Positions 17,166 to 27,900 of a stretch of 64,000 bases of DNA are shown here, piece after piece; position 1 is the first letter of the stretch; every line of letters begins with the position of its first letter. The DNA is taken from NCBI GenBank assembly GCA_029243245.1, contig JAQWSK010000006.1, forward strand, positions 32,905-96,904, given 5' to 3'. The DNA comes from Flavobacteriaceae bacterium. GTDB taxonomy: Bacteria > Bacteroidota > Bacteroidia > Flavobacteriales > Flavobacteriaceae. The translations under genes and the position numbers were made by a program. The notes beneath the pieces are model-generated. The model was not told where the DNA came from, searched no databases, and worked only from the letters and a program-made list of their open reading frames with translations.

Positions 17166-18005
17166 ATGAATATTTTCAATCAACATTCTATTTTGAATGA
17201 TTTTATAGATCAAAATCAAACTGTTGGACTGGTGCCTACTATGGGCGCTTTACATAAAGGACATATGTCTTTAATTGAAAGAGCATTAAATGAAAACGAC
17301 CAAGTTATAGTTACTGTTTTTGTAAATCCTACTCAATTTGAAGATCTGAATGATTTAAAAAAATACCCTAAAAACTTATATGATGATGTTAAAATGATTG
17401 AAAAGGTGTCTCCAAAAATAATAATTTACGCACCAGAATCTAATGACTTGTATGAATCATCAATTATTTCCTCTTCATATGAATTTGGTGATATTGAAAA
17501 TATTATGGAAGGAAATATTAGAGTTGGACATTTTCAAGGAGTGGCAACTATCGTAGAAAAATTATTAACTCTTTTATTACCTACAAATGCTTATTTTGGA
17601 GAAAAAGATTTTCAACAACTACTAATCATAAAATCTCTTGTAGTCCAAAAAAAAATCTCTACAGCAATTATAGGGTGTCCGATTTATAGAGATAATAATG
17701 GGCTTGCTTTAAGTTCAAGAAATAGTTTTTTAAGTGAATCTGAAAAAAATAAAGCCCCTTTTATATTTGAACAATTAAAAATAGCCAGATCGCTTTGGGG
17801 GATTGAAAGTGCAAAAACAATTATAAAAAGAATTAAAAATTCTTTTTTAAGTAATCATAATTTTAAATTAGACTATTTTGAGATTCGATTTGAAAATAAC
17901 TTATTAAATGCTGAAAAAAAATCTGAGAAAAAAGTTAGAGCATTTATCGCTGCAAAACTTGGAAAAATCAGACTTATCGATAACTTAGCTCTTGATGAAT
18001 TTTAA
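17166..18005 (+). CDS. panC: Pantothenate synthetase
   Basis: A 279-residue ATP-dependent ligase joining pantoate and beta-alanine. The HIGH-like motif PTMGALHKGH (24-33), 'GHFQGVATIVEKL', 'FGEKDFQQL' and 'ALSSRNSFLS' are all present, so the enzyme looks complete. A TACTTTGC sequence near 17137 resembles a -7 box. The next gene overlaps its end by 11 bases. panD, which makes beta-alanine and follows panC in many relatives, is absent here. Confidence 0.96.
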   Translation: MNIFNQHSILNDFIDQNQTVGLVPTMGALHKGHMSLIERALNENDQVIVTVFVNPTQFEDLNDLKKYPKNLYDDVKMIEKVSPKIIIYAPESNDLYESSIISSSYEFGDIENIMEGNIRVGHFQGVATIVEKLLTLLLPTNAYFGEKDFQQLLIIKSLVVQKKISTAIIGCPIYRDNNGLALSSRNSFLSESEKNKAPFIFEQLKIARSLWGIESAKTIIKRIKNSFLSNHNFKLDYFEIRFENNLLNAEKKSEKKVRAFIAAKLGKIRLIDNLALDEF

Positions 18006-18960
18006 ATCATTCTTGAAATTTTTTGTTCCTCTTCTATTAGGTGCATTTTTTGTTTATTTATCGATCCATATAACAACTGAGGAGGATAGAAAAATGATAC
18101 TTCGATCAATTAAAAATGCCGATATAAAATTTGTTGCCCTTGGTTTGTTTTTTTCCATTTTAAGTCATTTATCAAGAGCTTATCGTTGGAAATTTTTGCT
18201 TTCACCAATGGGCTATAGTCCCCGGTTAATAAATACAATTTTATGTGTTTTTGTTGCCTATCTGGCTAATCTAGGTGTTCCTAGGTCTGGAGAAGTAATT
18301 AGAGCTAGTTTTTTGTCAAATTATGAAAAAATTCCTTTTGAAAAAGCTTTTGGTTCAATAGTGATTGAAAGAGTAATTGATGTCATAATACTGCTTTTGT
18401 TAATTTTAATTGCCTTAGTTCTTCAACATAAAACTATTTGGACTTTAATAGTGGAGAAAAATATTAATTTTTCACAATTAGCTTTATTTGGAATATCTAT
18501 TATTGTTATTGTTTTCCTGTTAGGATATTCAATAAAAAAATCAAAAAGTCAATTCGTCAATAAAATTAAATCTATTATTAATGGTTTTTGGGAGGGATTG
18601 AGTTCAATAAAAAAAATGGAAAAAAAATTGCCTTTTATTTTTCATACAGTTTTTATTTGGATAATGTATTTATCAATGTTTTATGTCATAAAATGGACTA
18701 TTCCGGGGACTTTCGAACTTACAGTTGAAATGATAATTCCTGCTTTTGTAATTGGTGGTTTATCAATAGCTACCACAAATGGCGGTGTCGGAATATACCC
18801 TCTAAGTGTAGCTCTAGTTTTGGTAACGTTTGGAATTGGTAAAGAAGTCGGTTTAGCATTTGGATGGATAATGTGGAGTTCTCAAACTGTTTTAATAATA
18901 ATTTGTGGTGCATTTTCATTTATTGCTCTTCCATTCGTTAACCGAAAGCGTTATATTTAA
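17995..18960 (+). CDS. Flippase-like membrane protein (lysylphosphatidylglycerol synthase transmembrane family)
   Basis: A 321-residue integral membrane protein with about 8 hydrophobic segments, matching the UPF0104/LPG-synthase transmembrane family ('SRAYRWKFLLSPMGY', 'NLGVPRSGEVIRA', 'ATTNGGVGIYPLS'). The cytoplasmic aminoacyl-transfer domain of MprF is absent, so it is likely a lipid flippase or a related membrane factor. I chose the ATG at 17995 rather than the TTG one codon earlier. It overlaps panC by 11 bases and is followed 5 bases later by radA, so the three are probably co-transcribed. Confidence 0.87.
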   Translation: MNFKSFLKFFVPLLLGAFFVYLSIHITTEEDRKMILRSIKNADIKFVALGLFFSILSHLSRAYRWKFLLSPMGYSPRLINTILCVFVAYLANLGVPRSGEVIRASFLSNYEKIPFEKAFGSIVIERVIDVIILLLLILIALVLQHKTIWTLIVEKNINFSQLALFGISIIVIVFLLGYSIKKSKSQFVNKIKSIINGFWEGLSSIKKMEKKLPFIFHTVFIWIMYLSMFYVIKWTIPGTFELTVEMIIPAFVIGGLSIATTNGGVGIYPLSVALVLVTFGIGKEVGLAFGWIMWSSQTVLIIICGAFSFIALPFVNRKRYI

Positions 18961-18965
18961 ACCTT

Positions 18966-20321
18966 ATGGGGATTAAAACTTCCTTTTTTTGTAAAACTTG
19001 CGGAACTCAACATTCAAAATGGCAAGGACAATGTAATTCCTGTAAAGAATGGAACACATTAGTTGAAGAAATTATTGAAAAGAGAAAAGAAGAAAATTGG
19101 GACCTTAAATCAAGTCATACAAAAACAAATAAATCTATTCAATTACAAAAAATTAATGTTGATGACGAATCTAGAATATTAACTTCTGATAATGAGCTTA
19201 ATCGAGTTTTGGGAGGTGGAATAGTAGCAGGTTCTGTTATACTCCTTGGAGGAGAGCCTGGGGTAGGAAAATCAACTCTTCTTCTTCAAATAGCTATAAA
19301 TTTAAAACTTAGAACACTTTATGTTTCTGGAGAGGAAAGTCAAAAACAAATTAAGCTCAGAGCAACTAGAATGGGTCTTTGCAATGACAATAGTTATGTT
19401 TTAAATGAAACACGAATTAAAAATGTTTTTCGTGAAATAAGTAATTTAAATCCTGAATTGGTAATTATTGATTCAATTCAGACATTACAAAGTGATGTTA
19501 TTGATAACACTGTTGGAAGTGTTTCCCAAATAAAACAAACAACTACTGAGTTAATTCAGTTTGCAAAAGAAAGCAACATCCCTGTGTTTTTAGTTGGCCA
19601 TATAACTAAAGATGGTCAAATTGCAGGTCCTAAGGTTTTGGAACACATGGTTGATACAGTTTTAAATTTTGAAGGAGACAGAAACCATGTCTACAGAATA
19701 TTACGTGCTCAAAAAAATAGATTTGGAGCAACCGATGAAATAGGGATTTATAAAATGATTTCTAAGGGAATAAATGCTGTTTCCAATCCAAGTGAATTGC
19801 TTCTTAATCAAAACGAAAATGGTTTGAGTGGTCAAGCTGTTGGAGTAACTGTTGAAGGTGTACGGCCTCTTTTACTTGAAATACAGGCTCTTGTCAGTTC
19901 TGCGGTTTATGGAACTCCGCAAAGAAGCAGTACTGGATTTAATGCAAAACGTCTAAATATGCTTTTAGCAGTTCTAGAAAAAAGAGCGGGATTTAATTTG
20001 GGAATAAAGGATGTGTTTATAAATTTTACAGGCGGAATCTCTGTTAATGATACTGCTCTAGATCTAGCTGTTGTAGCGTCTATACTTTCTAGTTACTATG
20101 AAGTGTCAATTAATAAAAATATCTGTTTTGCAGCAGAAATAGGTCTTTCAGGAGAACTTAGACCCGTGTCTAAAATAAATCTTCGAATAAAAGAAGCAGC
20201 CAAGTTAGGCTTCAAATGTATTTTAATATCTAAATTCAATAAAATTGATCTTAATAAGGTCAAAATTGAAATAAAATACATTGAAAAAATTGAGGACATA
20301 ATATCGATCCTTTTCAAATAA
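18966..20321 (+). CDS. radA: DNA repair protein RadA
   Basis: A 451-residue RecA-like ATPase acting in recombinational repair and branch migration. It has the N-terminal zinc finger (Cys9, Cys12, Cys23, Cys26), Walker A GGEPGVGKST (95-104), the RadA-specific KNRFG motif (250-254) and a C-terminal Lon-protease-like domain. Length is normal. It lies 5 bases after the flippase-like gene on the same strand. Confidence 0.97.
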   Translation: MGIKTSFFCKTCGTQHSKWQGQCNSCKEWNTLVEEIIEKRKEENWDLKSSHTKTNKSIQLQKINVDDESRILTSDNELNRVLGGGIVAGSVILLGGEPGVGKSTLLLQIAINLKLRTLYVSGEESQKQIKLRATRMGLCNDNSYVLNETRIKNVFREISNLNPELVIIDSIQTLQSDVIDNTVGSVSQIKQTTTELIQFAKESNIPVFLVGHITKDGQIAGPKVLEHMVDTVLNFEGDRNHVYRILRAQKNRFGATDEIGIYKMISKGINAVSNPSELLLNQNENGLSGQAVGVTVEGVRPLLLEIQALVSSAVYGTPQRSSTGFNAKRLNMLLAVLEKRAGFNLGIKDVFINFTGGISVNDTALDLAVVASILSSYYEVSINKNICFAAEIGLSGELRPVSKINLRIKEAAKLGFKCILISKFNKIDLNKVKIEIKYIEKIEDIISILFK

Positions 20322-20382
20322 AGATTAAAAATCATCTTTCAAATGCCGAGAAAAGCATAAATTTAAAAGTCAAATAGAAAAA

Positions 20383-21723
20383 ATGGAAAAAATTATTAGA
20401 CAGTTTTTAAACGAAGTGACTGAAAGGAATAAAAATGAACCTGAATTTATGCAAGCCGTCACAGAAGTTGCTGAAACTGTTATCCCTTACATAGTAACAA
20501 AAGATATCTATTATGGACAGAATGTATTATTAAGAATGGTCGAGCCTGAAAGAGTAGTCTCTTTTAGAGTAGCTTGGATTGATGATAATGAAGAAATACA
20601 AGTTAATAGAGGTTACCGCGTTCAAATGAATTCAGCTATTGGTCCATACAAAGGAGGTTTAAGGTTCCATCCCAGTGTTAACTTAAGCATTTTAAAGTTT
20701 TTAGCCTTTGAGCAGGTTTTCAAAAATAGTCTTACCACTTTGCCAATGGGAGGAGGAAAAGGAGGGGCAGATTTCAATCCTAAAGGAAAATCAGATACTG
20801 AGGTTATGAGATTCTGTCAAAGCTTTATGTCTGAATTGTTTAGACACATCGGCCCAAATAATGATGTTCCCGCTGGTGACATTGGAGTTGGAAGCCGTGA
20901 AATAGGGTACCTCTTTGGCCAATACAAAAGATTAAGAAATGAGTTTTCCGGAGTTTTAACTGGTAAAGGAGTGTCATGGGGAGGATCATTAATAAGACCT
21001 GAAGCTACTGGATATGGGGTGGTTTATTTTACTAATCAAATGTTAAATCATATTAGTGAATCTATTAAAGGAAAATCTGTTGTAATCTCAGGATCAGGAA
21101 ATGTTGCCCAATATGCAGCTGAAAAATGTATCCAGTTGGGTGCAAATGTTCATACTCTTTCTGATTCTTCAGGTTATATCTACGATAAAGATGGCCTTAA
21201 TTCAGAAAAATTAGCGTACGTGATGCATATAAAAAATACAAAGCGAGAAAGAATTAGTGAATATGTCAAAAAATATCCGAAAGCCAGTTTTCATTCAAAA
21301 GAAAAGCCATGGGGGATAAAATGCACCATTGCTCTTCCTTGTGCCACTCAAAACGAACTAAACATAAAAGATGCTGAATTGTTAAAAAAGAATAATTGCA
21401 TTTGTGTTTGCGAAGGAGCCAACATGCCCGCAACTCCTGAAGCAATTCACTTTTTCAAAGAAAACAATATTTTATTTGCACCTGGTAAAGCTTCAAATGC
21501 TGGAGGAGTTGCAGTTTCAGGACTTGAAATGGCTCAGAATTCTTTACGCTATAATTGGACAAGAGATGAAGTAGATTCTAGATTAAAAAGTATAATGGCA
21601 GAAATACACAGCTCTTGTCTTAAATATGGAACAGAAAAAAATAAAGTTGATTATGTTAAGGGTGCAAATATTGCGGGATTTGTAAAAGTGGCAGATGCAA
21701 TGTTAGCTCAAGGAGTAGTGTAA
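20383..21723 (+). CDS. gdhA: NADP-type glutamate dehydrogenase
   Basis: A 446-residue hexameric-type glutamate dehydrogenase, which aminates 2-oxoglutarate to glutamate. The substrate segment GPYKGGLRFHPSVN (87-100), the catalytic Lys126 in PMGGGKGG, 'VPAGDIGVG' and the cofactor motif 'SGSGNVAQYAAEK' are intact. Length and motifs match the NADP-dependent biosynthetic class. It is followed 10 bases later by recO on the same strand. The 61-base gap from radA could hold its own promoter. Confidence 0.97.
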   Translation: MEKIIRQFLNEVTERNKNEPEFMQAVTEVAETVIPYIVTKDIYYGQNVLLRMVEPERVVSFRVAWIDDNEEIQVNRGYRVQMNSAIGPYKGGLRFHPSVNLSILKFLAFEQVFKNSLTTLPMGGGKGGADFNPKGKSDTEVMRFCQSFMSELFRHIGPNNDVPAGDIGVGSREIGYLFGQYKRLRNEFSGVLTGKGVSWGGSLIRPEATGYGVVYFTNQMLNHISESIKGKSVVISGSGNVAQYAAEKCIQLGANVHTLSDSSGYIYDKDGLNSEKLAYVMHIKNTKRERISEYVKKYPKASFHSKEKPWGIKCTIALPCATQNELNIKDAELLKKNNCICVCEGANMPATPEAIHFFKENNILFAPGKASNAGGVAVSGLEMAQNSLRYNWTRDEVDSRLKSIMAEIHSSCLKYGTEKNKVDYVKGANIAGFVKVADAMLAQGVV

Positions 21724-21733
21724 TTTTTTTATT

Positions 21734-22453
21734 TTGATCGAAACTCCTGCAATAGTCATATCTACCATAAAATATGGAGACTCTAGTCTAATTGCAAATT
21801 GTTATACTAAAAGCAATGGTGTTAAAGGCTATATGTTAAATGGAATTTTAAAATCAAAAAAAAGAAACATTAACAAAGCTTTATTTCAGCCTTTTAGCTT
21901 AATTAGTATAATATCAGATCATAGAAAAAAAGAAAAATTAAATTACATAAAAGAGGTAAGAGTAAATAAGCCTATAACCTCTATTCATAATTCCATTTTA
22001 AAAACTTCTATTACTCTTTTTCTTTCTGAAGTATTAAAGAGTGTCCTTCAAGAAGAAGGAGGTAGAAATGAAAACTTGTACAATTTCCTTGAAACAATGG
22101 CTCTTTGGTTAGACCGCAATAATGCTAACCCTAATTTTCACATAAAATTTTTAATAGAACTCACAAGGTATATGGGGTTTTATCCAAATTCTTCAAATAT
22201 TCATTATCAATGTTTTGACTTGTCAACCGGTTGTTTCACAAATAATAGTAATTCGAAAAACATACTTTTAGGTAAAGATTTAAAAAATTTTAAAAAAATT
22301 TTAGGCATGAATTTTGAAGGAATTGAAATGTTAAACTGGAATAAGAGTGTTCGCAATAGTTTGTTAAATGAAATTATTCGCTATTATAGTATACATTTAC
22401 AACGTTTTAAAACACCTAAATCTTTATCTATTCTCCATGAAATTTTTAAGTAA
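21734..22453 (+). CDS. recO: DNA repair protein RecO
   Basis: A 239-residue RecO with the N-terminal OB fold ('AIVISTIKYGDSSLIANCYT') and the C-terminal helical region. It works with RecF/RecR in loading RecA on gaps. The start is TTG; no ATG fits, and this TTG gives the canonical N-terminus. The zinc-finger cysteines seen in some RecO proteins are mostly absent (only 'YQCFDLSTGCF'). Its last 17 bases overlap the start of the TonB receptor gene. Confidence 0.92.
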   Translation: MIETPAIVISTIKYGDSSLIANCYTKSNGVKGYMLNGILKSKKRNINKALFQPFSLISIISDHRKKEKLNYIKEVRVNKPITSIHNSILKTSITLFLSEVLKSVLQEEGGRNENLYNFLETMALWLDRNNANPNFHIKFLIELTRYMGFYPNSSNIHYQCFDLSTGCFTNNSNSKNILLGKDLKNFKKILGMNFEGIEMLNWNKSVRNSLLNEIIRYYSIHLQRFKTPKSLSILHEIFK

Positions 22454-24911
22454 AAAAAAATTAATTGTTTTATTATTCTTTTTTACTTACGGATTTTTAA
22501 TTCATGCACAAACCATTTATGTTGAAGATGCAAATTCAGGTGAACCAATAGAAAATGTAGCTGTTTTTTCAATTGATAAAACTCAAAACACCTTTACAAA
22601 TTATAAGGGCGAAGCAAATGTTGATGAATTCAATTTGTCTAGTCCAATAATTTTTCAAATAAATGGATATAACACTTTAACTTTAACTTTATCTTTAACT
22701 ACGAAATTTATTACTATTCAATTAGAGCCAAAGGTGCAAAACCTTGAAGGTGTAGTTCTTTCGGTAGCCAGATCCCTGTCTAAAAAAAATAAAATTGCTG
22801 AAAAGGTCAATATTATTAATTCTGAAAAAATAAAAAAAAGTATTATCCAAACAGGTGCTGAAATTTTAGAATTAAGCCCTGGTGTTAGAGTTCAAAAATC
22901 GCAAGGTGGTGGGGGAAGTCCTGTTTTAAGAGGTTTTGAGGCAAACAGGGTTCTATTAGTTATTGATGGTGTAAGAATGAATAATGCTATATATCGTTCT
23001 GGACATTTACAAAATGCCATCACAATAGCGCCTCATAATCTTGAGCGAGTTGAAATTGTTTTTGGTCCTTCCTCAGTTGGTTATGGTTCTGATGCTTTAG
23101 GTGGGGTTATTCATTATTTTACAAAAACTCCAGATATTAATAGTGATACTAAAAACAAGAATGAATTTCATTCAGATTTTAATTCTGGTAATTTATCAAG
23201 CATAAATAATATTACATCTAATTGGAGTTTTAAAAAATGGGGGGGAATAACTAGTATTAGTTTTTCAAATTTTGAAGATATTCGGATGGGGCGAAAAAAC
23301 TCACATGGATATAATAATTGGGGTTTGACTGAGTTTTTCTCTGAAAACACTAACTCATTTTATAAAGCTACACCAACACTAAATCCTAATCCATTAATTC
23401 AAAAAAAAACTGGATACAATCAGCTTGACTTATTTCAAAAATTTCGTTTCAAGTTAACTGGTCAAAATTATTTATCTCTAAACATACAATTATCCAATTC
23501 TTCTAATATTGATCGATATGATAAATTAAATGAAATAAGAAATGCAACTTTACGATATGCAGAATGGTATTATGGCCCCCAAAAACGATTTTTATTTTCT
23601 CCTAAGCTTGAGTTTTTCAAAGGAAATCCGCTACTAAGAAAAGGGGTCCTTACATTTGCCTATCAAAACATTAAAGAATCTCGAATAGATAGAAAGTTTG
23701 ATAGTTTTAATAGGAATTATCAATTTGATGAAGTATCAGTTCTAAGTTTTAATGCTGACTTTAGCGCAATGCCATCTGATACCATTAATGCTTCTTATGG
23801 ACTGGAGCTTATAAATAATAACATAATCTCCAATGCATATATAAAATCTTTAACTGTTTTAAATAATGAAATAACTGCGCTTGGTGCTCCCTTTGCAATT
23901 CCAACTAGATATCCAAGTGATGGAAGCTATTATAACAGCTTTGCTGCTTACATTAATTTTGTTTGGGAATTAAATGATTCCTTGTCGTTAAATGCTGGAT
24001 CCAGGCTGACCTATACCGATCTTGGTGGTTCCTGGAAGGAAGAAGCTCTAGTTAATTCATTATTGGCTAAAGTTTCACTCAATAATTGGGCTCTTACAAA
24101 TACCTTATCAATGATCTATAGTCCTATAAAAAAAATGCAATTAAATATTTTACTTTCTAGTGGCTTTAGAAATCCAAATATTGATGATATTGGGAAAATT
24201 CGAGAAAGTGGAGGATCGCTTATAGTCCCTAACCTCTTTCTTAAGCCTGAATATGCATATAATCTAGATTTAGGATTGTCTTTTGAATCTGAAAATAATC
24301 TTAACAAGTTTTCAATTAGAGGTTTTGGCTCACTAATATCAAGACATATTGTTCGTTCAAACTATACAATTTATGGAGATCAAAGTACAAATGATCCAAA
24401 TACAATAATTTATGATGGAGAAGAGCTTCCCACTTTAGCTAACAAAAATATGGGCAATAGATATATTTACGGAGGTTCATTTGAAAGCTTCATTAGATTT
24501 AGCAATAAAATATATACAATGGCAAGTATCACATATACTCGTGGAAATAAAAATTTTAAAAATGGTCCTATGCCATCAATCCCCCCCCTTTTTGGAAAGT
24601 ACGGTGTATATTATTCTGAATCTAAAATTAATGCTCAACTAGAGTGGAATTTCAGTAATGCTAAAAACCCGAATGATTACAGCTATGGTGGAGAAGATGG
24701 TTTGGATGAAACTCCTTTAATTGATGAAGGTAAATATGCAGGAACTCCAGCCTGGGAAACCTTTTCAATATCAGCAAATTTTAAATATCGTGAAAAAGTG
24801 ACCTTTAAATGTGGCTTACATAATATCTTTGATACTCATTACAGAACCTTTGCCTCTGGAATTTCTCAGCCAGGAAGAAGCCTTCAGCTTGGAATTAGTG
24901 TAGACTTTTAA
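22437..24911 (+). CDS. TonB-dependent receptor (between recO and ileS)
   Basis: An outer-membrane receptor of 824 residues from the ATG at 22437. That start gives a clean signal peptide (KKKLIVLLFFFTYGFLIHAQ), whereas the longer open frame from 22368 would bury it inside recO sequence. A small carboxypeptidase-regulatory-like domain (VEDANSGEPIENVAVF) is followed by the plug ('GSPVLRGFEANRVLLVIDGV', 'FGPSSVGYGSDALGGVIHYF') and a barrel ending in the expected aromatic strand (LQLGISVDF). The ligand is unknown; the plug resembles the siderophore/metal/cobalamin class more than SusC. Overlap with recO suggests co-transcription. Confidence 0.92.
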   Translation: MKFLSKKKLIVLLFFFTYGFLIHAQTIYVEDANSGEPIENVAVFSIDKTQNTFTNYKGEANVDEFNLSSPIIFQINGYNTLTLTLSLTTKFITIQLEPKVQNLEGVVLSVARSLSKKNKIAEKVNIINSEKIKKSIIQTGAEILELSPGVRVQKSQGGGGSPVLRGFEANRVLLVIDGVRMNNAIYRSGHLQNAITIAPHNLERVEIVFGPSSVGYGSDALGGVIHYFTKTPDINSDTKNKNEFHSDFNSGNLSSINNITSNWSFKKWGGITSISFSNFEDIRMGRKNSHGYNNWGLTEFFSENTNSFYKATPTLNPNPLIQKKTGYNQLDLFQKFRFKLTGQNYLSLNIQLSNSSNIDRYDKLNEIRNATLRYAEWYYGPQKRFLFSPKLEFFKGNPLLRKGVLTFAYQNIKESRIDRKFDSFNRNYQFDEVSVLSFNADFSAMPSDTINASYGLELINNNIISNAYIKSLTVLNNEITALGAPFAIPTRYPSDGSYYNSFAAYINFVWELNDSLSLNAGSRLTYTDLGGSWKEEALVNSLLAKVSLNNWALTNTLSMIYSPIKKMQLNILLSSGFRNPNIDDIGKIRESGGSLIVPNLFLKPEYAYNLDLGLSFESENNLNKFSIRGFGSLISRHIVRSNYTIYGDQSTNDPNTIIYDGEELPTLANKNMGNRYIYGGSFESFIRFSNKIYTMASITYTRGNKNFKNGPMPSIPPLFGKYGVYYSESKINAQLEWNFSNAKNPNDYSYGGEDGLDETPLIDEGKYAGTPAWETFSISANFKYREKVTFKCGLHNIFDTHYRTFASGISQPGRSLQLGISVDF

Positions 24912-24989
24912 GTTCCTTTTTATCTTTTGTTTAAGTATTTATATTTTATAAATTGATTACTTTCGCTACTTCAGTAAAGTAAAGTTTTG

Positions 24990-27900
24990 ATGGCATTTAA
25001 AGAATATGAAAAATTAGATCTCCCCTCAATTTCTCAAGAAATTTTAGATTTCTGGGAAAAGGAATCTGTTTTTAGAAAGAGTATAGTTCTTAGAGCAGGG
25101 GAAAAGCCATTTGTTTTTTATGAAGGACCTCCTTCGGCTAACGGAGTCCCAGGAATTCATCATGTAATGGCAAGAACTATTAAAGATATTTTTTGTCGAT
25201 TCAAAACCCAGAAAGGTTTTTTAGTAGAGAGAAAGGCTGGATGGGATACTCATGGACTTCCTGTTGAATTAGGAGTAGAAAAAGAATTAGGAATTACTAA
25301 AGATGCCATTGGAAAAACAATAAGTATAGAAGACTATAATAATGCCTGTAAAAAGGCTGTTATGCGCTATACAAATTTATGGACTCAACTTACAAAAAAA
25401 ATGGGGTATTGGGTCGAAATGAATGATCCATATGTAACTTTTGATCCAAAATACATGGAGAGTGTTTGGTGGTTAATAAAGCAAGTTTATGATAAAGGAT
25501 TGTTATATAAGGGCTACAGCATTCAACCCTATTCACCAAAAGCTGGGACAGGAATTAGTTCCCATGAATTAAATCAGCCAGGAACATATAGGGATGTGAC
25601 TGATACTTCTGTGACTGCAATGTTTAAAACTATAAAATCAAGTCTTCCCATATCTATTAAAGATGACGAGGATCTCTATATTTTAGCTTGGACAACAACC
25701 CCTTGGACGCTTCCTTCCAATACAGCTTTAACAATTGGTTCTAAAATAGAATATGTTATTATTAAAACATTTAATCAGTATACTTTTTTACCAATTAAGG
25801 TTTTAATCGCAAGGTTACTTATAGAAAAACACTTTGGAAATAAGTATGAGCATGTTAATAATGTTTCTAAGCTTCAAGAGTACAGTCCAAAAAACAAAAA
25901 AATTCCTTATTGGATTGAAAATGATTGTCTTGGAAAAGATTTAGTAGGTATTAGGTATGAGCAAGTTTGGAGGTCATCTCCTCTCCCTTTAAATAATCCA
26001 GAAAATGCATTTCGTATTATTGAAGGAAAATTTGTTACCACTGATGAAGGTACTGGAATTGTTCACACTGCTCCAACATTTGGAGCAGATGACGCAAAAG
26101 TTGCCAAAGAGTCTATTCCTGAAGTCCCCGCCTTACTTGTCCTTGATGAAAATAACAATCCCGTTCCTTTAGTAGATCTAGAAGGAAAATTCCGAAAGGA
26201 GCTTGGTTCACTTGCTGGAAAATATGTTAAAAATGAATATTATTCTGAAAAAAATATTCCTGAACACTCTGTAGATGTAGAAATAGCAATCCGTCTCAAA
26301 AAAGAAAATCTTGCTTTTAAAGTTGAAAAACATAAACACTCATATCCAAATTGCTGGAGAACGGATAAGCCTATCTTATATTATCCTCTTGATTCTTGGT
26401 TTATTAATGTGGAGGTTGTTCGAGATAAAATGGTTGCTCTAAATAATACCATAAACTGGAAGCCTAAGTCAACTGGTGAAAGGCGTTTTGGTAATTGGCT
26501 TGCAAATGCTAATGATTGGAACCTTTCACGTTCTCGATTTTGGGGGATTCCTTTACCCGTTTGGTGCTCTGAGGATAAATCTGAAATCAAAGTAATTGGC
26601 TCTGTTGAGGAACTAATAGATGAGATAAATCGGTCTATCCGTTTTGGATTTTCAAAAAATAATCCTTTTAAAGATTTTATAAAAGGAGATTTGTCAGATA
26701 AAAATTACAAAAAAATTGATCTGCATAAAAATATAGTTGATTCAATAATATTAGCTAATAAAGATGGAACTTCACCATTATTTCGTGAAAATGATTTAAT
26801 TGACGTATGGTTTGATTCAGGTTCAATGCCCTATGCGCAATGGCACTATCCTTTTGAAAACAAAGATAAAATTGATAATGCAGAGGCTTTTCCTGCTGAT
26901 TTTATTGCTGAGGGAGTAGATCAAACAAGAGGATGGTTTTATACTCTTCATGCAATTGGAGCACTTGTTTTTAATAAGATTGCATTTAAAAATGTTATTT
27001 CAAATGGTTTAGTTTTAGATAAAAAAGGTCAAAAAATGTCTAAAAGGTTAGGAAATGGTATAAATCCATTTGAAACTTTAGATGATTTTGGTCCAGATGC
27101 AACTAGATGGTATATGATAGCAAATGCAAATCCCTGGGATAATCTAAAATTTAATCTAGATGGTATACTAGAAGTCCAACGTAAATTTTTTGGAACATTA
27201 TATAATACTTATTCTTTTTTCAGCTTATATGCTAATATTGATGGGTTCCTTCCGAATCAAAAAATAATTGAAAATGATAAAAGAAATGAGCTTGACAATT
27301 GGATTTTATCTGAACTTAACAGCTTAATTTTAGATGTAGAAAATTATTATGAAAGATATGAGCCCACAAAAGTTTGTAGATCTATTTCAGAATTTGTTCA
27401 AGAAAAATTAAGTAATTGGTATGTCCGCTTAAGCAGAAGAAGGTTTTGGAAAGGATCATATGGTTTAGATAAAATAGCCGCCTATCAAACTCTTTATGAC
27501 TGTTTGGTAACCATTTCAAAACTTGCCGCGCCAATAGCACCATTTTATATGGATCATCTGTTTCGGGATTTAACTAAAATTACAGGTGTGTTAAACCCAA
27601 TTTCAGTTCATTTGTCAGATTTTCCATCTGCTGATAAGTCTATGATTAATGAAATTCTCCAGGAAAGAATCAATAAAGCCAGAATTATTACATCTCTGGC
27701 TTTGTCTCTTAGAAAAAAAGAACAAATTAAAGTGAGACAGCCCCTTCAAAAAATAATGATCCCTGTTAATTCTAAAAAAGAACGTCAAGATCTTTATTTA
27801 ATTGAAAACCAATTAAAATCAGAAATTAATGTAAAGGAAGTAGATCTTATTGACAATAGTAGTGAATTACTAGTTAAGGAAATTAAACCAAATTTTAAAT

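Noticed and set aside
24912..24989. T-box leader in front of ileS
   Set aside because: The gap is only 78 bases and shows no specifier loop, T-box sequence or terminator; Bacteroidetes rarely use T-boxes.
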